Shown piece after piece: positions 35,409-43,686 of a stretch of 64,000 bases of DNA. Within the stretch, counting starts at the first letter, position 1; every line of letters begins with the position of its first letter. Made by a program: the position numbers and the translations under genes. Location of the stretch: NCBI RefSeq assembly GCF_019645875.1, contig NZ_CP081000.1, positions 1,426,001 through 1,490,000 of the forward strand, read 5' to 3'. The notes beneath the pieces were generated by a model that did no database searches, was not told the origin of the DNA, and saw nothing but the letters and a program-made list of their open reading frames with translations. Source of the stretch: Mycolicibacterium senegalense (GTDB lineage Bacteria > Actinomycetota > Actinomycetes > Mycobacteriales > Mycobacteriaceae).

Positions 35409-35444
35409 GACATGCCCGCCATCGATTCCGGTGGCGGGCATGTC
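35409..35444 (+). promoter_or_regulatory. Perfect 13-bp hairpin over the truA start codon
   Basis: GACATGCCCGCCA (35409-35421) is exactly complementary to TGGCGGGCATGTC (35432-35444) with a 10-nt loop, 14 nt after the rplQ stop. It could be the rplQ terminator or attenuator, but it contains the ATG (35412) assigned to truA, so in RNA it would sequester that codon. Confidence 0.75.
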
Positions 35445-36284
35445 GCATTAGTCCGCCTGCGGCTCGACATCGCGTATGACGGGACCGATTTCGCCGGCTG
35501 GGCGGTGCAGGCGGGTCAGCGCACGGTCGCCGGGGTGATCGACGAGGCGCTCTCGACGGTGTTCCGCACGCCGGTGGTGACGCGTACCGCGGGCCGTACC
35601 GACACCGGGGTGCATGCCACCGGTCAGGTGGCCCACGTCGACGTCCCCATCGATGCCGTCGCGCACGCATACCCCCGCACGACCCGCCCGGGGGATGCCG
35701 AATTCACCCCGCTGGTGCGACGGTTGGCGCGGTTGCTGCCGACCGACATCCGGATCCGCGACATCGTGCGGGCTCCTGCCGGTTTCGACGCCAGGTTCTC
35801 GGCGCTTCGCCGGCACTACACCTACCGGCTGAGTCTCGCGCCTTACGGCGTGGAGCCGGCCGAAGCGCGGTTCGTCACGCCGTGGTCGAAGCCGCTCGAC
35901 CTTGATGCGATGACGGTCGCGTCTCGGGAGTTGGTCGGGCTCAACGATTTCGCGGCGTTCTGCCGACATCGACCGGGCGCCACCACGATCCGGGATCTGC
36001 AGCGGCTGGAGTGGGTCCGTGATGGCCACTATGTGACGGCGTATGTCACCGCGGATGCCTTCTGCTGGAACATGGTTCGCTCGCTGGTCGGTGCGCTGCT
36101 GGCGGTCGGGGAGGGTAGGCGGCCGGTGTCGTGGACTGCTGGGCTCTTGAGTGAGACGAGTCGATCCAGTGATTTCGCGGCTGCCCCTGCCCGGGGGCTC
36201 ACGCTGGTACAGGTCGATTACCCAGCCGATGACCAGCTCGAAGCCCGCAACCTGATCACCCGGGACGTGCGAACGGCCGACTGA
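35412..36284 (+). CDS. truA: tRNA pseudouridine(38-40) synthase
   Basis: A 290-residue Tru[20 protein letters not shown] near the N-terminus, the catalytic Asp in [32 protein letters not shown] and [21 protein letters not shown]. It isomerises U38-U40 in the tRNA anticodon arm. The start is uncertain: ATG 35412 lies inside a strong hairpin, ATG 35379 overlaps the end of rplQ, and no other start precedes the conserved core. Order rplQ-truA is as in M. tuberculosis. Confidence 0.95.
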   Translation: MPAIDSGGGHVALVRLRLDIAYDGTDFAGWAVQAGQRTVAGVIDEALSTVFRTPVVTRTAGRTDTGVHATGQVAHVDVPIDAVAHAYPRTTRPGDAEFTPLVRRLARLLPTDIRIRDIVRAPAGFDARFSALRRHYTYRLSLAPYGVEPAEARFVTPWSKPLDLDAMTVASRELVGLNDFAAFCRHRPGATTIRDLQRLEWVRDGHYVTAYVTADAFCWNMVRSLVGALLAVGEGRRPVSWTAGLLSETSRSSDFAAAPARGLTLVQVDYPADDQLEARNLITRDVRTAD

Positions 36285-36393
36285 GCGCTGCAGCTCGCCG
36301 GTTCCTACTCCAGGGCGGTAGCCGCACGGGTGGATTCAAGGGTTGGCAACCCCGGGGTAGAAATCGGTACACGGCCAGAGGTTTCTGCAGCCC

Positions 36394-37056
36394 TCAGAGC
36401 CGGGCCGAGACGAATCTGGCCGCCTGCGCCACCATGCCCGAGCGGATGTAGCCGGGCGCAAGATGATCCTGCCAACCGGCCCGCCAATTGTAGGGGCTGC
36501 TGGGGTTGCAGATCGGATCATCGGAGTGGCACAGATCGATCGTGCGGTTGCGGTAGGCCGGGTTGAACAGCGTGATCGGCGCTGCCCAGTTGGCGCCGTT
36601 ACCGAACAGCGCCACCGCTGCTACGTGACGTTCGGCGCCGGCGGGCAGGGGACTGTTGAAGGTGAACGCCTTGACGGGCATGGCCAGAACCAGGTCGGTG
36701 GCGGCGGCGCCCAGTGAGTAACCGCCCAGCACGAGCTTGGTTCTCGGGCAATTGCGCATCATCCACTGCACGTGGCGGCTCATGTCATTGGCGCCCACGT
36801 CGACCTGGGTGTCTGCCGGGTACTTCACCGGATAGAGGGCGATATTCGGACCGCGCAGCGTGCGCAGCGCGTTGACGAACGAGGCACCGACTTGCCCGGG
36901 GCCTGGGGGCTCCATGCGGCCGCGGGCGAACACCACTTCCGCCGGTGGGCACGTGACGGCATGTGCAGCGCCGATCATGCTGGGCGCCACCGCTATTGGT
37001 GCCACAACGGTCGACAGAGCGGTGATCAGTGCGGCCGACATGCGACGGCCAATCAC
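36394..37056 (-). CDS. Secreted cutinase-family serine esterase (1 of 4)
   Basis: A 220-residue secreted hydrolase. The N-terminal ~33 residues are a Sec signal peptide ending in AHA. The catalytic triad is visible: Ser114 in GGYSLGA, Asp180 in HSDDPICNP and His198 in WQDHLAPGY; cysteines near residues 36, 103, 176 and 183 are placed for the two family disulfides. Mycobacterial cutinase-like proteins are lipid or polyester esterases rather than plant cutinases. The Leu in GYSLGA and the HLAPGYI context pair it with the next paralogue. GTG 37056 or ATG 37041 could be the start. In M. tuberculosis this place holds cut3/cut4. Confidence 0.92.
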   Translation of the reverse strand: MIGRRMSAALITALSTVVAPIAVAPSMIGAAHAVTCPPAEVVFARGRMEPPGPGQVGASFVNALRTLRGPNIALYPVKYPADTQVDVGANDMSRHVQWMMRNCPRTKLVLGGYSLGAAATDLVLAMPVKAFTFNSPLPAGAERHVAAVALFGNGANWAAPITLFNPAYRNRTIDLCHSDDPICNPSSPYNWRAGWQDHLAPGYIRSGMVAQAARFVSARL

Positions 37057-37132
37057 GGGTTAGATGGTATTTACGGGCCCGTCGAGAATGGGTGCCGGTT
37101 CGGCAACGATCCGGCGACGAAGTGTTTTCGGG

Positions 37133-37837
37133 TCAGAGGCGGCCGGCCACGAAATCCGCGGCCTGATTGACCATTCCACCGTCGATGTAGGCGCTGGCCA
37201 GGTGATCGGGCCAGTTGTTCCGCCACGTGTCCGGGTCGGCTGGGTTGCAGATCGGATCGGCGCCATGGCACAACTCGATGGTCCGGTCGGAATAGATCGG
37301 ACTGAAGCGCGTGATGGGACCGACCCACGCGGCGCCGTTGCCGAACAGCGCGACCGCGGCGATATGCTCGTCGGCGCCTGCCGGGAGCGGGGTCTTGAAG
37401 CCGAAGCCGGTGAACGGAACGGCCAGCACCACATCGGCGACCGCCGCGCCCAGCGAATACCCGCCGATCACCAGTCGGGTGTCGGGACAGTTGTTCATCA
37501 TGTATTGGATATGGCCGCTCATGTCGTTGGCGCCGATGTCCACCTCGGTGTCGGCCGGGTAGCGGACGGCGTAGACGCCGATGTTCTTGTCGACGCGAGA
37601 GCGCAGCGCGTTGACAAAGGCATTGCCGAGGGTGCCGGTGCCGGCGGGTTCGGTACGGCCGCGGGCGAATACGACCTCGACCGGAGGGCACGGGGCGGCG
37701 TTTGCCACCGCGACCGAGCCGACATGGCCGGCGGAGACGACCGGCAGGAGCGCTACCGCCGCCGCGATGACGGCGGCCACACCCATCCAGCGCCGAAAAG
37801 GTCGGGCGGCATGGTATTCGGTGGAATGTTCGACCAC
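37133..37837 (-). CDS. Secreted cutinase-family serine esterase (2 of 4)
   Basis: A 234-residue paralogue with a longer N-terminus: a basic segment (RPFRRW) then a hydrophobic signal to about residue 47 (VANAAP). Triad: Ser128 in GGYSLGA, Asp194 in GADPICNP, His212 in WPDHLASAY. It shares NYPADT-like RYPADTEVDIGANDMS and the GYSLGA variant with the gene ending at 36394, indicating a recent duplication of that pair. It lies 76 nt upstream of that gene on the same strand. Exported to the envelope; substrate unknown. Confidence 0.92.
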   Translation of the reverse strand: MVEHSTEYHAARPFRRWMGVAAVIAAAVALLPVVSAGHVGSVAVANAAPCPPVEVVFARGRTEPAGTGTLGNAFVNALRSRVDKNIGVYAVRYPADTEVDIGANDMSGHIQYMMNNCPDTRLVIGGYSLGAAVADVVLAVPFTGFGFKTPLPAGADEHIAAVALFGNGAAWVGPITRFSPIYSDRTIELCHGADPICNPADPDTWRNNWPDHLASAYIDGGMVNQAADFVAGRL

Positions 37838-37861
37838 CTCAGCGATGGTAGCCGACGTCGA

Positions 37862-38527
37862 CTACAACAGACCGGCCACGAAGTTCGCGGCATCGTTGGC
37901 CGGGCCTTCGTATGCGCGGTGTGCGGGCACGCTGTCGCCGTCGCCGCAGACCGGGTCGCCGGGGTTGCACAGGTCGATCGCGCGGGACCCGTACACCGGG
38001 CTGGCGGTCAGTGGCAGCCCGAGCTTGGCGGACGGGTTGCCGAAGACGGCCACCGCGGCGACGTGTTCGGGGACGTTCGGCGGTAGCGGCGCGGTGAAGC
38101 CGACAGCCGGGAAGGGGACGGCGGCGATCACGTCGATCACCGCGGCGCCCTGGGAGTAGCCACCGAGCACCAGCCGGGTGTCGGGGCAGTTGTCCACCAT
38201 CCACTGAATGTGTCCGGAGGCGTCGTTGGCGCCGCCTGCCGCGGCCAGGAAGTCGTAGCTGGCGGGGTAGTTCACCGCGTAGGCGCCGACGGAACGGCCG
38301 CCGACCTTGTTGCGTAGCGAACTGACGAACGCATTGCCGATCCGGCCCAGGCCGGGGGTGTCATTCGTCCCGCGGGCGAAGACCACCTCGATGTCCGGGC
38401 ATGCGGCCGAAGCCGCAGGCAGACCCGGGGACATGGAGGGCACCGCAACCGGTGCGACGATTGCGGCGGCAGCGGTGAGCGCGGCCGCCACGAACACGGT
38501 GCAGCGACGAACAAGATCAATGGCCAC
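37862..38527 (-). CDS. Secreted cutinase-family serine esterase (3 of 4)
   Basis: A 221-residue secreted protein. Signal peptide to about residue 41 (PAASAA); triad Ser125 in GGYSQGA, Asp191 in NPGDPVC, His203 in VPAHRAY. It belongs to the second subgroup in this cluster, marked by NYPASYDFLAAAGGANDAS and the canonical GYSQGA. The His-containing loop is shorter than in the first two paralogues, so the active-site rim should differ. It is only 24 nt upstream of the gene that starts at 37837. Confidence 0.92.
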   Translation of the reverse strand: MAIDLVRRCTVFVAAALTAAAAIVAPVAVPSMSPGLPAASAACPDIEVVFARGTNDTPGLGRIGNAFVSSLRNKVGGRSVGAYAVNYPASYDFLAAAGGANDASGHIQWMVDNCPDTRLVLGGYSQGAAVIDVIAAVPFPAVGFTAPLPPNVPEHVAAVAVFGNPSAKLGLPLTASPVYGSRAIDLCNPGDPVCGDGDSVPAHRAYEGPANDAANFVAGLL

Positions 38528-38551
38528 ACCGAATCCTAACGTCTCGAGCGA

Positions 38552-39226
38552 TCAGACGATTCCCGCGACGAAGTTTGCCGCCTGATCCGCCATGCCTGAT
38601 GTCACGTAGTCGCTGTGCGCGAATGGGTTCCGGCCGCGTGAGCAGATCGGGTCCCCGTCCTTGCAGAGGTCGATCGCCTTGCCGCCGAACACCGATGAGG
38701 TGAGCGGGATCCCGAATTTGGCGGAGGGGTTCCCGAAGGCCACCACCGCGGCGATCTGCGGCACCAGCTCGGCGGCCAGCGGCGGTGCCGAACCGATCTC
38801 CCCGACCCGGTTGCCCAGGGGCGGGATGCCGGCCAGCATGTCCACCACTGCGGCGCCCTGCGAGTAGCCACCGAGCACGACGCGGGTGGACGGGCAGGTC
38901 GAGGCCAGCGTGGCGATCCGATTGGCCGCGTCGGTCGCGCCGTCGGCGGCGGCCAGGAAGTCGTAGCTGGCGGGGTAGTTCACCCCGTAGGTGGATACCG
39001 TGCGACCGCCTACCTGCGAGCGCAGCGCGTCGGCGAAAGCCTGCCCCGGGCGGCCCAGATCAGGTGCGTCATTGGTTCCGCGGGCGAAGATGACCTCGAT
39101 GTCGGAGCACGGCGCCGCCGCGGCCGGCGCGGCGAGTGCCAGCGGGAAAGCCGCACTGACCAGGGTTGAGACGATCGCGGCCACCCGGGCCGACTTCCGG
39201 AGGAGACTCACGGGGGACATATTCAC
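38552..39226 (-). CDS. Secreted cutinase-family serine esterase (4 of 4)
   Basis: A 224-residue paralogue. Signal peptide to about residue 38 (APAAAAP); triad Ser122 in GGYSQGA, Asp192 in KDGDPIC, His204 in PFAHSDYV. NYPASYDFLAAADGATDAA marks it as sister to the adjacent third copy. It is the most upstream of four same-strand genes with gaps of 24, 24 and 76 nt, so one transcript could carry all four. GTG 39226 or ATG 39220 may start translation. Confidence 0.92.
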   Translation of the reverse strand: MNMSPVSLLRKSARVAAIVSTLVSAAFPLALAAPAAAAPCSDIEVIFARGTNDAPDLGRPGQAFADALRSQVGGRTVSTYGVNYPASYDFLAAADGATDAANRIATLASTCPSTRVVLGGYSQGAAVVDMLAGIPPLGNRVGEIGSAPPLAAELVPQIAAVVAFGNPSAKFGIPLTSSVFGGKAIDLCKDGDPICSRGRNPFAHSDYVTSGMADQAANFVAGIV

Positions 39227-39245
39227 ACAAAATGGTTAGCCGCGG

Positions 39246-40283
39246 CTAATCGTTTGCCCGCTCCGTCTTCTCCTGCAGAGCGAGATCGGGCCAGGTCGCC
39301 AGCTCGATCTGGGTCGCCTCCCGTGGGCTCGCCTGCTCGCTGCGATCGCCTTGCCGGGCCACGGCCAGGCCGACCAGCACCACGGCGCCGCCGATCGCCT
39401 GGCTCACCGACATCGCTTCGCCGAGCATGACCCAGGCGATCAGGACCGCGAACAGCACTTCGGACAGCCCGACCAGTGAGGCGAAACGTGGCTTGAGCCG
39501 TGCGATCCCGACGATGCCGAGGGTGTAGGCCAGGGCGGTGGGGATCAGGCCCAGGGCGATCACCGGAACCAGCCATGCGGTGGTGTGTCCGGCAAGGGTC
39601 ACGGGGTTGGTGGTGAAGGTCAGTGGCATCACGCCGGTGACGCCGAGCAGGGCGACCGCGGCGGTGCCGACGATCAGGCCTCCGGTGGCCAGGCTGATGG
39701 GGCTGAGCCCGTCGCCGTCGGTGCTGGCCTGGTTGGACATCATGAAGTAGCAGGCGGCGCACACCGCGGCGGCCAGCCCCCAACTCACCCCTATGAGGTT
39801 GATGTGGGCGCCGCTGAACACGTCGAGTACCAGGACGATGCCGACGATGGCGAGCGCCACACCGCCGAAGGTCATGGCACTGGGGCGCCGGCGAGTGGTG
39901 GCCCAGACCCAGCCGACGACCAGGATCGGTGCGGTGTACTCCAGCAGCAGCGCCACACCGACCGACAGGTGCGCGACGGCGTTGTAGTAGCAGAGCTGGG
40001 CACCGGCGATCGGGATCAGGCCGTAGCCCACGACGGTCTTGGCATGCCCGAGCACCTCGCGAACCCATCCGGGACGGACAACACCGGCGAAGGCGGCCAT
40101 CATGACCGCGCCGCCGGCGAGCCGGGCCGTCACGGCCGCGGTGGGACTCCAGCCGGCTTCCATCAGGGCCTTGGCGAAAGGGCCCGATGAGCCGAATGTG
40201 AGCGCGGAGCTGACGGCGAACAGGAGGCCGAGCCGGAAGTGGTTATCGGCGGTTGTGCGGTCGAGCTGGGCATCGGCAGTCAT
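39246..40283 (-). CDS. EamA/DMT-superfamily transporter
   Basis: A 345-residue ten-helix transporter with two EamA repeats: LLFAVSSALTFGSSGPFAKAL opens the first, LCYYNAVAHLSVGVALLLEYTAPILVVGW ends it, and FASLVGLSEVLFAVLIAWVMLGE ends the second; a charged cytosolic tail of ~45 residues follows. ATG 40283 is selected by a GGGGAGG ribosome-binding site seven nucleotides upstream. It is divergent from a CGNR-type regulator. The substrate is unknown. Confidence 0.9.
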   Translation of the reverse strand: MTADAQLDRTTADNHFRLGLLFAVSSALTFGSSGPFAKALMEAGWSPTAAVTARLAGGAVMMAAFAGVVRPGWVREVLGHAKTVVGYGLIPIAGAQLCYYNAVAHLSVGVALLLEYTAPILVVGWVWATTRRRPSAMTFGGVALAIVGIVLVLDVFSGAHINLIGVSWGLAAAVCAACYFMMSNQASTDGDGLSPISLATGGLIVGTAAVALLGVTGVMPLTFTTNPVTLAGHTTAWLVPVIALGLIPTALAYTLGIVGIARLKPRFASLVGLSEVLFAVLIAWVMLGEAMSVSQAIGGAVVLVGLAVARQGDRSEQASPREATQIELATWPDLALQEKTERAND

Positions 40284-40305
40284 CGGTACACCTCCCCTGG
40301 AGCAT

Positions 40306-40376
40306 GTCATGAGTAAAATTGGTTACGGTAGTGACATTAAGGTGGACGCTACTGGGACAGGGGGTCATGAGTCAAA
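40306..40376. promoter_or_regulatory. Repeated GTCATGAGT motif in EamA/CGNR divergent region
   Basis: GTCATGAGTAAA (40306-40317) and GTCATGAGTCAAA (40364-40376) are a direct repeat with a TCATGA palindrome in each, 58 bp apart; the second overlaps the CGNR start codon. Candidate sites for the regulator itself. Weak evidence. Confidence 0.25.
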
Positions 40377-40927
40377 TGCTTTTTACCTATGACACGGAGC
40401 TCACGCTCCGGGCTGCGATGGTGTTGGTGAACACCGATCGGGTAGAAGGCGAACAACTGGCTGACCAGTCCGATCTGAGCGCCTACCTGGATGACTTCGG
40501 CTGGACTGGCCGGCGTGACCGCGACGACGCCGAATTGAAGGCTGTCCGCGCACTGCGCACCCGCCTCGGTGAGATCTGGACGGTGGCCGATGACGAGGAG
40601 GAAGCGGTCCGTCGGGTCAATGCCCTCCTGAGCGATACCAAGGCGTCGCCATGGCTGACCCGGCACAAGGAGATGCCCGAATGGCACCTGCACCTGGCCT
40701 CGGTCGACGACCCGCTGGCTCAGCGCATGGGCGCCGAGATGGCGATGGCGCTGGCCGACCTCATCCGTGGCGGCGAACTGCGCCGCCTCAAGATCTGCGC
40801 GGCGCCAGACTGTGAGGCCGTGCTGACCGACCTGTCGCGCAACCGCTCCCGCATCTTCTGCGACACCGGCAACTGCGGCAACCGGCAGCACGTCGCGGCT
40901 TACCGGCAGCGTCAGCGTACCGAGTAG
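40367..40927 (+). CDS. CGNR zinc-finger (ABATE-type) regulator
   Basis: A 186-residue protein. The N-terminal ~130 residues form the stress-response-associated ABATE-like domain (FTYDTELTLRAAMVLVNT). The C-terminus is a CGNR zinc finger: CAAPDCEAVLTDLSRNRSR, FCDTGNCGNRQHVAAYRQRQ, with four metal-ligand cysteines and the eponymous Cys-Gly-Asn-Arg. Proteins of this type are presumed DNA-binding regulators. ATG 40367 follows ACAGGGGG. Divergence from an EamA transporter suggests it controls that gene. Confidence 0.87.
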   Translation: MSQMLFTYDTELTLRAAMVLVNTDRVEGEQLADQSDLSAYLDDFGWTGRRDRDDAELKAVRALRTRLGEIWTVADDEEEAVRRVNALLSDTKASPWLTRHKEMPEWHLHLASVDDPLAQRMGAEMAMALADLIRGGELRRLKICAAPDCEAVLTDLSRNRSRIFCDTGNCGNRQHVAAYRQRQRTE

Positions 40928-40992
40928 CGCGCTGCCCGAATCGGTGTAATCGCGCTGTCGGAGGCCGGGTTAGGGTTGCGCACGGGGGACAT

Positions 40993-42396
40993 ATGGCACG
41001 GCGACCAGCCACGCGATTACAGCTCAGCGGACATCGATTTCTGTTGCGGCGCATGGCACACGCGCTCGTCCGCGGTGACGCTCGCATGCTCGACGACCCA
41101 TTGCGGGCACAAGCCGTCGCGTACGGCGCAGGGTGTGTGCTGACGGCCGTCGCGGTCGCGGTGTGTGCGGTGCTCGCATTGATGCGCCCGGGCTCGGTGC
41201 CGGGAGACGCGCCGATCCTGATGGCGCGCGACACCGGTGCGTTGTACGTGCGGATCGACGACACCGTGCATCCGGTGGCCAACCTCGTCTCGGCCCGGCT
41301 GATCGTCGGTAGTCCGGCGAATCACGTTGTGGTCGATGACGCGATGATTGCGAAGTTCCGGCGTGGGCCCCTGGTCGGCATACCGGGGGCGCCGACGCAG
41401 ATCGGCCGGCCGCTGGACCTCGACGAGTCGGGCTGGGAGATATGCGATGTCGACGAGCCCGCCGAGACGGTGCTGGTGGCCGGCCGGACGGATCGGCAGG
41501 CCCCGCCGTTACGCGGCGGCCAGGGGCTGTTGGTATCGGCGCGCGCCGTGGGAGCAGCGACCTATCTGCTCGTCGACGGATGGCGGGCTCGAGTGGACCT
41601 TCGTGACATCGCCGTGGTTCGCGCCCTACGCCTGGAAGGTGTTCCGGTCCAGCCGGTTTCGCAAGCCCTGTTGGACGTTGTGCCTGAGGCGCCTGCCCTG
41701 AAGGCGCCGCTGATCGCGGGGATGGGCGCGCGGGGACCGGCCGCACTGGGAGGAATCGCCGTGGGCACGGTCGTACGCGTGGTGCGTGCCGGGCCCGCCG
41801 AGTTCTATGTGGTGCTCTCCGACGGGCTGCAGCGCATCGGCAGGGTGGCGGCGGATGTCATCCGCTTCAGCGTGACGCAGTCCGATGACGAACCCCCTGT
41901 TGTGCCCGCGGACGTGGTGGCCGACGTACCGATCGCCGACAGCCTCGCGGTGGCCCGGTTCCCGGATCAGGTCATGCCTGGCGGGCGCGCGACGGTATGC
42001 GCCCGCTGGGACCCGAGACAACCCGGACCTGACACGAACACCACTGTGGTGCTGTCTGATTCATTGCCTGCTGCCGGCATTCTGCTGGCTCAGGCAGACG
42101 GTGCCGGGCCGAACATCGACCGCGTGCACATCTCGGCAGGCCGCAGTGTCCTGCTACAAGCCGGCAGTGTGGTCCGCGGTACGACCGTAGGTGGACCGCT
42201 GTATCTGTTGAACGACCTCGGCGTGCTGTTCGGGATTCGTGACCCGCAGACCGCCGAACGCGTCGGCCTGGGAACCGGCGTCGTCCCCGCACCGTGGCCC
42301 ATGCTGGCCGGGCTGCCACGCGGACCCGAACTCGACCCGGACGCGGCCTCAGTCGTGCGGGACGTGGTCCCCGGCGTCGTAGCCGCGCCGGCGTAA
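40993..42396 (+). CDS. eccB4: ESX-4 secretion protein EccB4
   Basis: A 467-residue T7SS membrane component. A short cytosolic N-terminus (LQLSGHRFLLRRMAHALVRGD) precedes one transmembrane segment (about residues 47-66, AVAVAVCAVLALM) and a large periplasmic domain with the repeat fold typical of EccB. Cysteines at WEICDVD and TVCARWD could form the family disulfide. It is the ESX-4 paralogue by context with mycP4, eccD4 and eccC4, matching Rv3450c. It ends inside the convergent mycP4 gene (48-nt overlap). Confidence 0.94.
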   Translation: MARRPATRLQLSGHRFLLRRMAHALVRGDARMLDDPLRAQAVAYGAGCVLTAVAVAVCAVLALMRPGSVPGDAPILMARDTGALYVRIDDTVHPVANLVSARLIVGSPANHVVVDDAMIAKFRRGPLVGIPGAPTQIGRPLDLDESGWEICDVDEPAETVLVAGRTDRQAPPLRGGQGLLVSARAVGAATYLLVDGWRARVDLRDIAVVRALRLEGVPVQPVSQALLDVVPEAPALKAPLIAGMGARGPAALGGIAVGTVVRVVRAGPAEFYVVLSDGLQRIGRVAADVIRFSVTQSDDEPPVVPADVVADVPIADSLAVARFPDQVMPGGRATVCARWDPRQPGPDTNTTVVLSDSLPAAGILLAQADGAGPNIDRVHISAGRSVLLQAGSVVRGTTVGGPLYLLNDLGVLFGIRDPQTAERVGLGTGVVPAPWPMLAGLPRGPELDPDAASVVRDVVPGVVAAPA

Positions 42397-43686
42397 CCGG
42401 TTGGCTGCCAGGGTCACCGCGGTCAACACGGTCAGGGCGATGCACACCGCAGCACCGCCGAAGGCGATACGCCGGGGCGCGGAATCGGTCGGCGGGTACA
42501 CCGTGGGTGTTACCGACGCCGGACTGGTCGCGGTGGAGGCGGGCGGTGAAGTACTGTCGCTGACCGCGGCCATGGCGTCGACCACACCGTTACCGACGTG
42601 CGAATTCCAGCCCTCGGCGGGCCTGTGTGCGGTGTCTTCGATGCGACGCATCACCTCCCGCGCACTCAGTTGCGGGAACCGAGAGCGCACGAGCGCGGCG
42701 ACACCCGCGACTACCGGTGCGGCATAACTGGTACCGGATATGGGCGCATCGCGGCCGATCGTGTCGATCAACTGCACACCGTCGGGATGCAGCGACACCA
42801 GGTTCTCCCCGGGTGCGGCCACATCCACCCACGGGCCCGCCAAGCTGAAAGCCGATGCGGCGCCGTCGGATCCGACAGAGCCCACCGCCAGCACCAGATC
42901 GTCGTACCAGGCCGGGCTGGACACCGAGCGCACGTTGTTCCAGTCGGGCACGCCCACCTGGCCGAGGCGGCCCTCCTGAGTGCAGCCTGCGCCGACGTTG
43001 CCCGCCGCGACCACCACCACGACGTTGCGTACGTCGACGGCATAGCTCAGCGCGGCGCCGAGGGCGCGGTCGTCGGGTGCGGCGTCGGCCGGCACGCATG
43101 CTACCGACGAGATGTTGATGACGGTGGCGCCGAGGTCGGCCGCGGTCCGTACCGCCATGGCGAGGGTATTGACGTCACCCACGCCGCTCGCTGCGCCATC
43201 AGCGGCGAACTTGTTGCTGGATTGCCGGATGGCCAGCACGTCGGCATCGGGTGCAACGCCGCTGAACCCGGCACTCGGTGCGCCGGCGGCGATTCCGGCG
43301 ACGATAGTGCCGTGCCCATCGCAATCCGCGGTTCCGTCGCTTCCGGATACGTAGTCGCCGCCACCGCGCAGGCGTGGTAAGAGTCGGTGCCTGGCCACCC
43401 CGGTATCGATCACCGCGATCGTCTGGCCCGCACCGCGGGTGAGCGCCCATACCGCGTCCAGATTCAGCGGGCTACCGCCCGCATCCGAGGCGCCGGGCGC
43501 CGATCGGTAGCAGGGCTGACGTTGTTTCGCTGACCCGACGGGTCCCGGCGGCGCCGGCGGGGGAAGCAAGGTGGAATCCACCGCCGGCGGTAGGACGGTC
43601 GGCGGCTCGATCGCCGAGGCCGGCCAGATGGCCAACAGCGGAAGCCCGGTGATCAGCATTGCGGCCAATCGCCCGGACCGGTTCAC
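42349..43686 (-). CDS. mycP4: ESX-4 mycosin (subtilisin-like protease) MycP4
   Basis: A 445-residue membrane-anchored serine protease. It has a signal peptide, Pro-rich segment (~30-50), and triad Asp94 (AVIDTGVARH), His125 (CDGHGTIVAG) and Ser320 (SGTSYAAPVVAG), with oxyanion Asn in VAAGNVG. A C-terminal transmembrane helix lies at about residues 407-430, followed by a short basic tail. Mycosins stabilise the T7SS membrane complex. GTG 43686 overlaps the eccD4 stop (GTGA), so eccD4-mycP4 form one operon. Confidence 0.95.
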   Translation of the reverse strand: MNRSGRLAAMLITGLPLLAIWPASAIEPPTVLPPAVDSTLLPPPAPPGPVGSAKQRQPCYRSAPGASDAGGSPLNLDAVWALTRGAGQTIAVIDTGVARHRLLPRLRGGGDYVSGSDGTADCDGHGTIVAGIAAGAPSAGFSGVAPDADVLAIRQSSNKFAADGAASGVGDVNTLAMAVRTAADLGATVINISSVACVPADAAPDDRALGAALSYAVDVRNVVVVVAAGNVGAGCTQEGRLGQVGVPDWNNVRSVSSPAWYDDLVLAVGSVGSDGAASAFSLAGPWVDVAAPGENLVSLHPDGVQLIDTIGRDAPISGTSYAAPVVAGVAALVRSRFPQLSAREVMRRIEDTAHRPAEGWNSHVGNGVVDAMAAVSDSTSPPASTATSPASVTPTVYPPTDSAPRRIAFGGAAVCIALTVLTAVTLAANRLRRRGYDAGDHVPHD

